In this document: positions 14,516-15,289 of the stretch, in pieces | Layout of the letters: every line of letters starts with the position of its first letter | Numbering within the stretch: the stretch's first letter is position 1 | Assembly: GCA_963930325.1 (NCBI GenBank) | Contig: CAWVME010000117.1 | Coordinates: 1-15,289 of the forward strand | Direction: 5' to 3' | DNA length: 15,289 nucleotides | Source: CALXJM01 sp963930325 | Lineage (GTDB): Bacteria > Bacillota > Clostridia > TANB77 > CAG-508 | Translations under genes and position numbers: made by a program | Notes under the pieces: model-generated | Databases searched by the model: none | Seen by the model: the letters and a program-made list of their open reading frames with translations, nothing else | Told to the model about the DNA's origin: nothing

Positions 14516-15277
14516 ATGCAGAAAATTTTTGTAGAGGAAAAAAACTGGAATAAAGAAGAAAATAGAATAATAATTACAGGGGAAGAAGTAAACCATATAA
14601 AAAATGTACTAAGATATAAAGAAGGAAGCAAAATAGAAATTAAAATTATAGGAGAAGATCTTCCTCAATTTTTATGCGAAATTATAAATATAGAAAAAGC
14701 AGAAATATATTGCAAAGTTATAGAGAAGATGGGACAAGATGCAGAATCTGGATTTTATCTCCATATTGTCCAAGGATTACCTAAGTCAGATAAAATGGAA
14801 CAAATTATTGAAAAAGGAACAGAACTAGGGGTAAAAGAATTTACACCTCTTAATTTAAAAAGATGTGTAACAAAAATAGACGCAAAGGAAGAAAAAAAGA
14901 AAATAGAAAGATGGCAAAAAATTGCTCTTGCTGCAGCTAAACAATGCAAGAGGAACATAATCCCAAAGATAAATAGCATACATAATGTAAAAAATATATT
15001 TGACATATTAGAAGAATATGATATAGTAATAGTGGCATATGAAGAAGAGAAAAAACAAACTTTGAAAGAAGTGATTAAAGAATATAAAGAAAATAAAAAC
15101 ATAAAAATTGCGATTCTTATTGGCCCTGAAGGAGGACTAGAAAAACAGGAAGTGGAAGAACTTATTGAAAGAGGTGCAAAAGCAGTAAGCTTAGGGAAAA
15201 GAATTTTACGTACAGAAACAGTTTCTATTACTTTAGCTAGTATTCTTATGTATGAATTAGGAGACTTTGGAGGATAA
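14516..15277 (+). CDS. rsmE: 16S rRNA (uracil-1498-N3)-methyltransferase RsmE
   Basis: A SPOUT-class methyltransferase that uses SAM to methylate N3 of U1498 in 16S rRNA. The N-terminal PUA-like domain contains ITGEEVNHIKNVLRYKEG. The SPOUT domain shows QGLPKSDKMEQIIEKGTELG, the knot loops ILIGPEGG (GPEGG at 203-207), and SLGKRILRTETV (Arg232-Thr-Glu234) forming the SAM site. The 253-residue length is typical. The ATG follows TAGGAG with a 5-base gap. The gene lies downstream of the unknown 277-residue protein with no clear terminator between, and a further start codon lies 2 bases after its stop. Confidence 0.96.
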   Translation: MQKIFVEEKNWNKEENRIIITGEEVNHIKNVLRYKEGSKIEIKIIGEDLPQFLCEIINIEKAEIYCKVIEKMGQDAESGFYLHIVQGLPKSDKMEQIIEKGTELGVKEFTPLNLKRCVTKIDAKEEKKKIERWQKIALAAAKQCKRNIIPKINSIHNVKNIFDILEEYDIVIVAYEEEKKQTLKEVIKEYKENKNIKIAILIGPEGGLEKQEVEELIERGAKAVSLGKRILRTETVSITLASILMYELGDFGG

Positions 15278-15279
15278 AA

Positions 15280-15289
15280 ATGGAGGAAA
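15280..15289 (+). CDS. Start of a further gene, cut by window edge
   Basis: ATG at 15280 is preceded by GGAGGA (15269-15274) and follows the rsmE stop by 2 bases; only Met-Glu-Glu is visible. In many Firmicutes rsmE is followed by mtaB, whose product adds methylthio to t6A, but three residues cannot identify it. Confidence 0.45.

Noticed and set aside
14755..15102. 115-codon minus strand open frame opposite rsmE
   Set aside because: It lies fully within the well-supported rsmE coding sequence and has a Phe/Ser-rich composition typical of antisense shadows.

Overview
The window is AT-rich (strong A/T bias at third codon positions, arginine mostly AGA) and its gene set is that of a low-GC Gram-positive bacterium, most likely a member of Clostridia. 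The evidence is Firmicutes-type -35/-10 promoters, strong AGGAGG-like ribosome binding sites, GTG/TTG starts, an RsiV-type anti-sigma factor and a tsaE-tsaB-rimI operon. I cannot name a genus. No tRNA, rRNA, CRISPR array, insertion sequence or prophage gene was seen, and no gene-free stretch exceeds 300 bases.

Layout. 1-1342: 3' part of recN (+). 1463-3469: lysS and a YbaK/EbsC-type prolyl-tRNA deacylase (+), with a clear promoter before lysS and a terminator after the deacylase. 3697-6473: a tight + strand operon of a membrane-anchored SGNH hydrolase, a DUF4358 protein, an ECF sigma factor and an RsiV-like anti-sigma factor, closed by a perfect 16-bp stem terminator. 6766-9245: a site-2 protease of the YwhC type, tsaD and a calcineurin-like phosphoesterase (+), with an extended -10 promoter in front and a bidirectional terminator behind. 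9304-13376: minus strand; in transcription order tsaE, tsaB and rimI overlap, followed by a large Lon-like AAA+ protease. 13615-15277: an unrecognised coiled 277-residue protein and rsmE (+); another gene seems to start at 15280.

How the genes fit together. Three of the proteins for the universal tRNA modification t6A (TsaD, TsaB, TsaE) lie here, but in two converging operons. LysRS and the deacylase serve tRNA charging and editing, and RsmE modifies 16S rRNA, so most of the window is translation and housekeeping. The accessory part is the ECF sigma operon. Its sigma/anti-sigma pair resembles SigV/RsiV, the lysozyme-sensing pair of Bacillus and relatives, and the SGNH hydrolase beside it suggests a cell-wall modification output.

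Points for a second look: tsaD is broken by an apparent one-base insertion near 8455, and its missing 25-residue tail is intact in another frame up to 8533. Three TGTWAH repeats at exact 11-bp spacing, matching the WalR/YycF half-site rule, lie upstream of the unknown 277-residue gene. A 13-bp hairpin without a U-tract lies just before rsmE. Two palindromes flank the probable promoter of the Lon-like gene.
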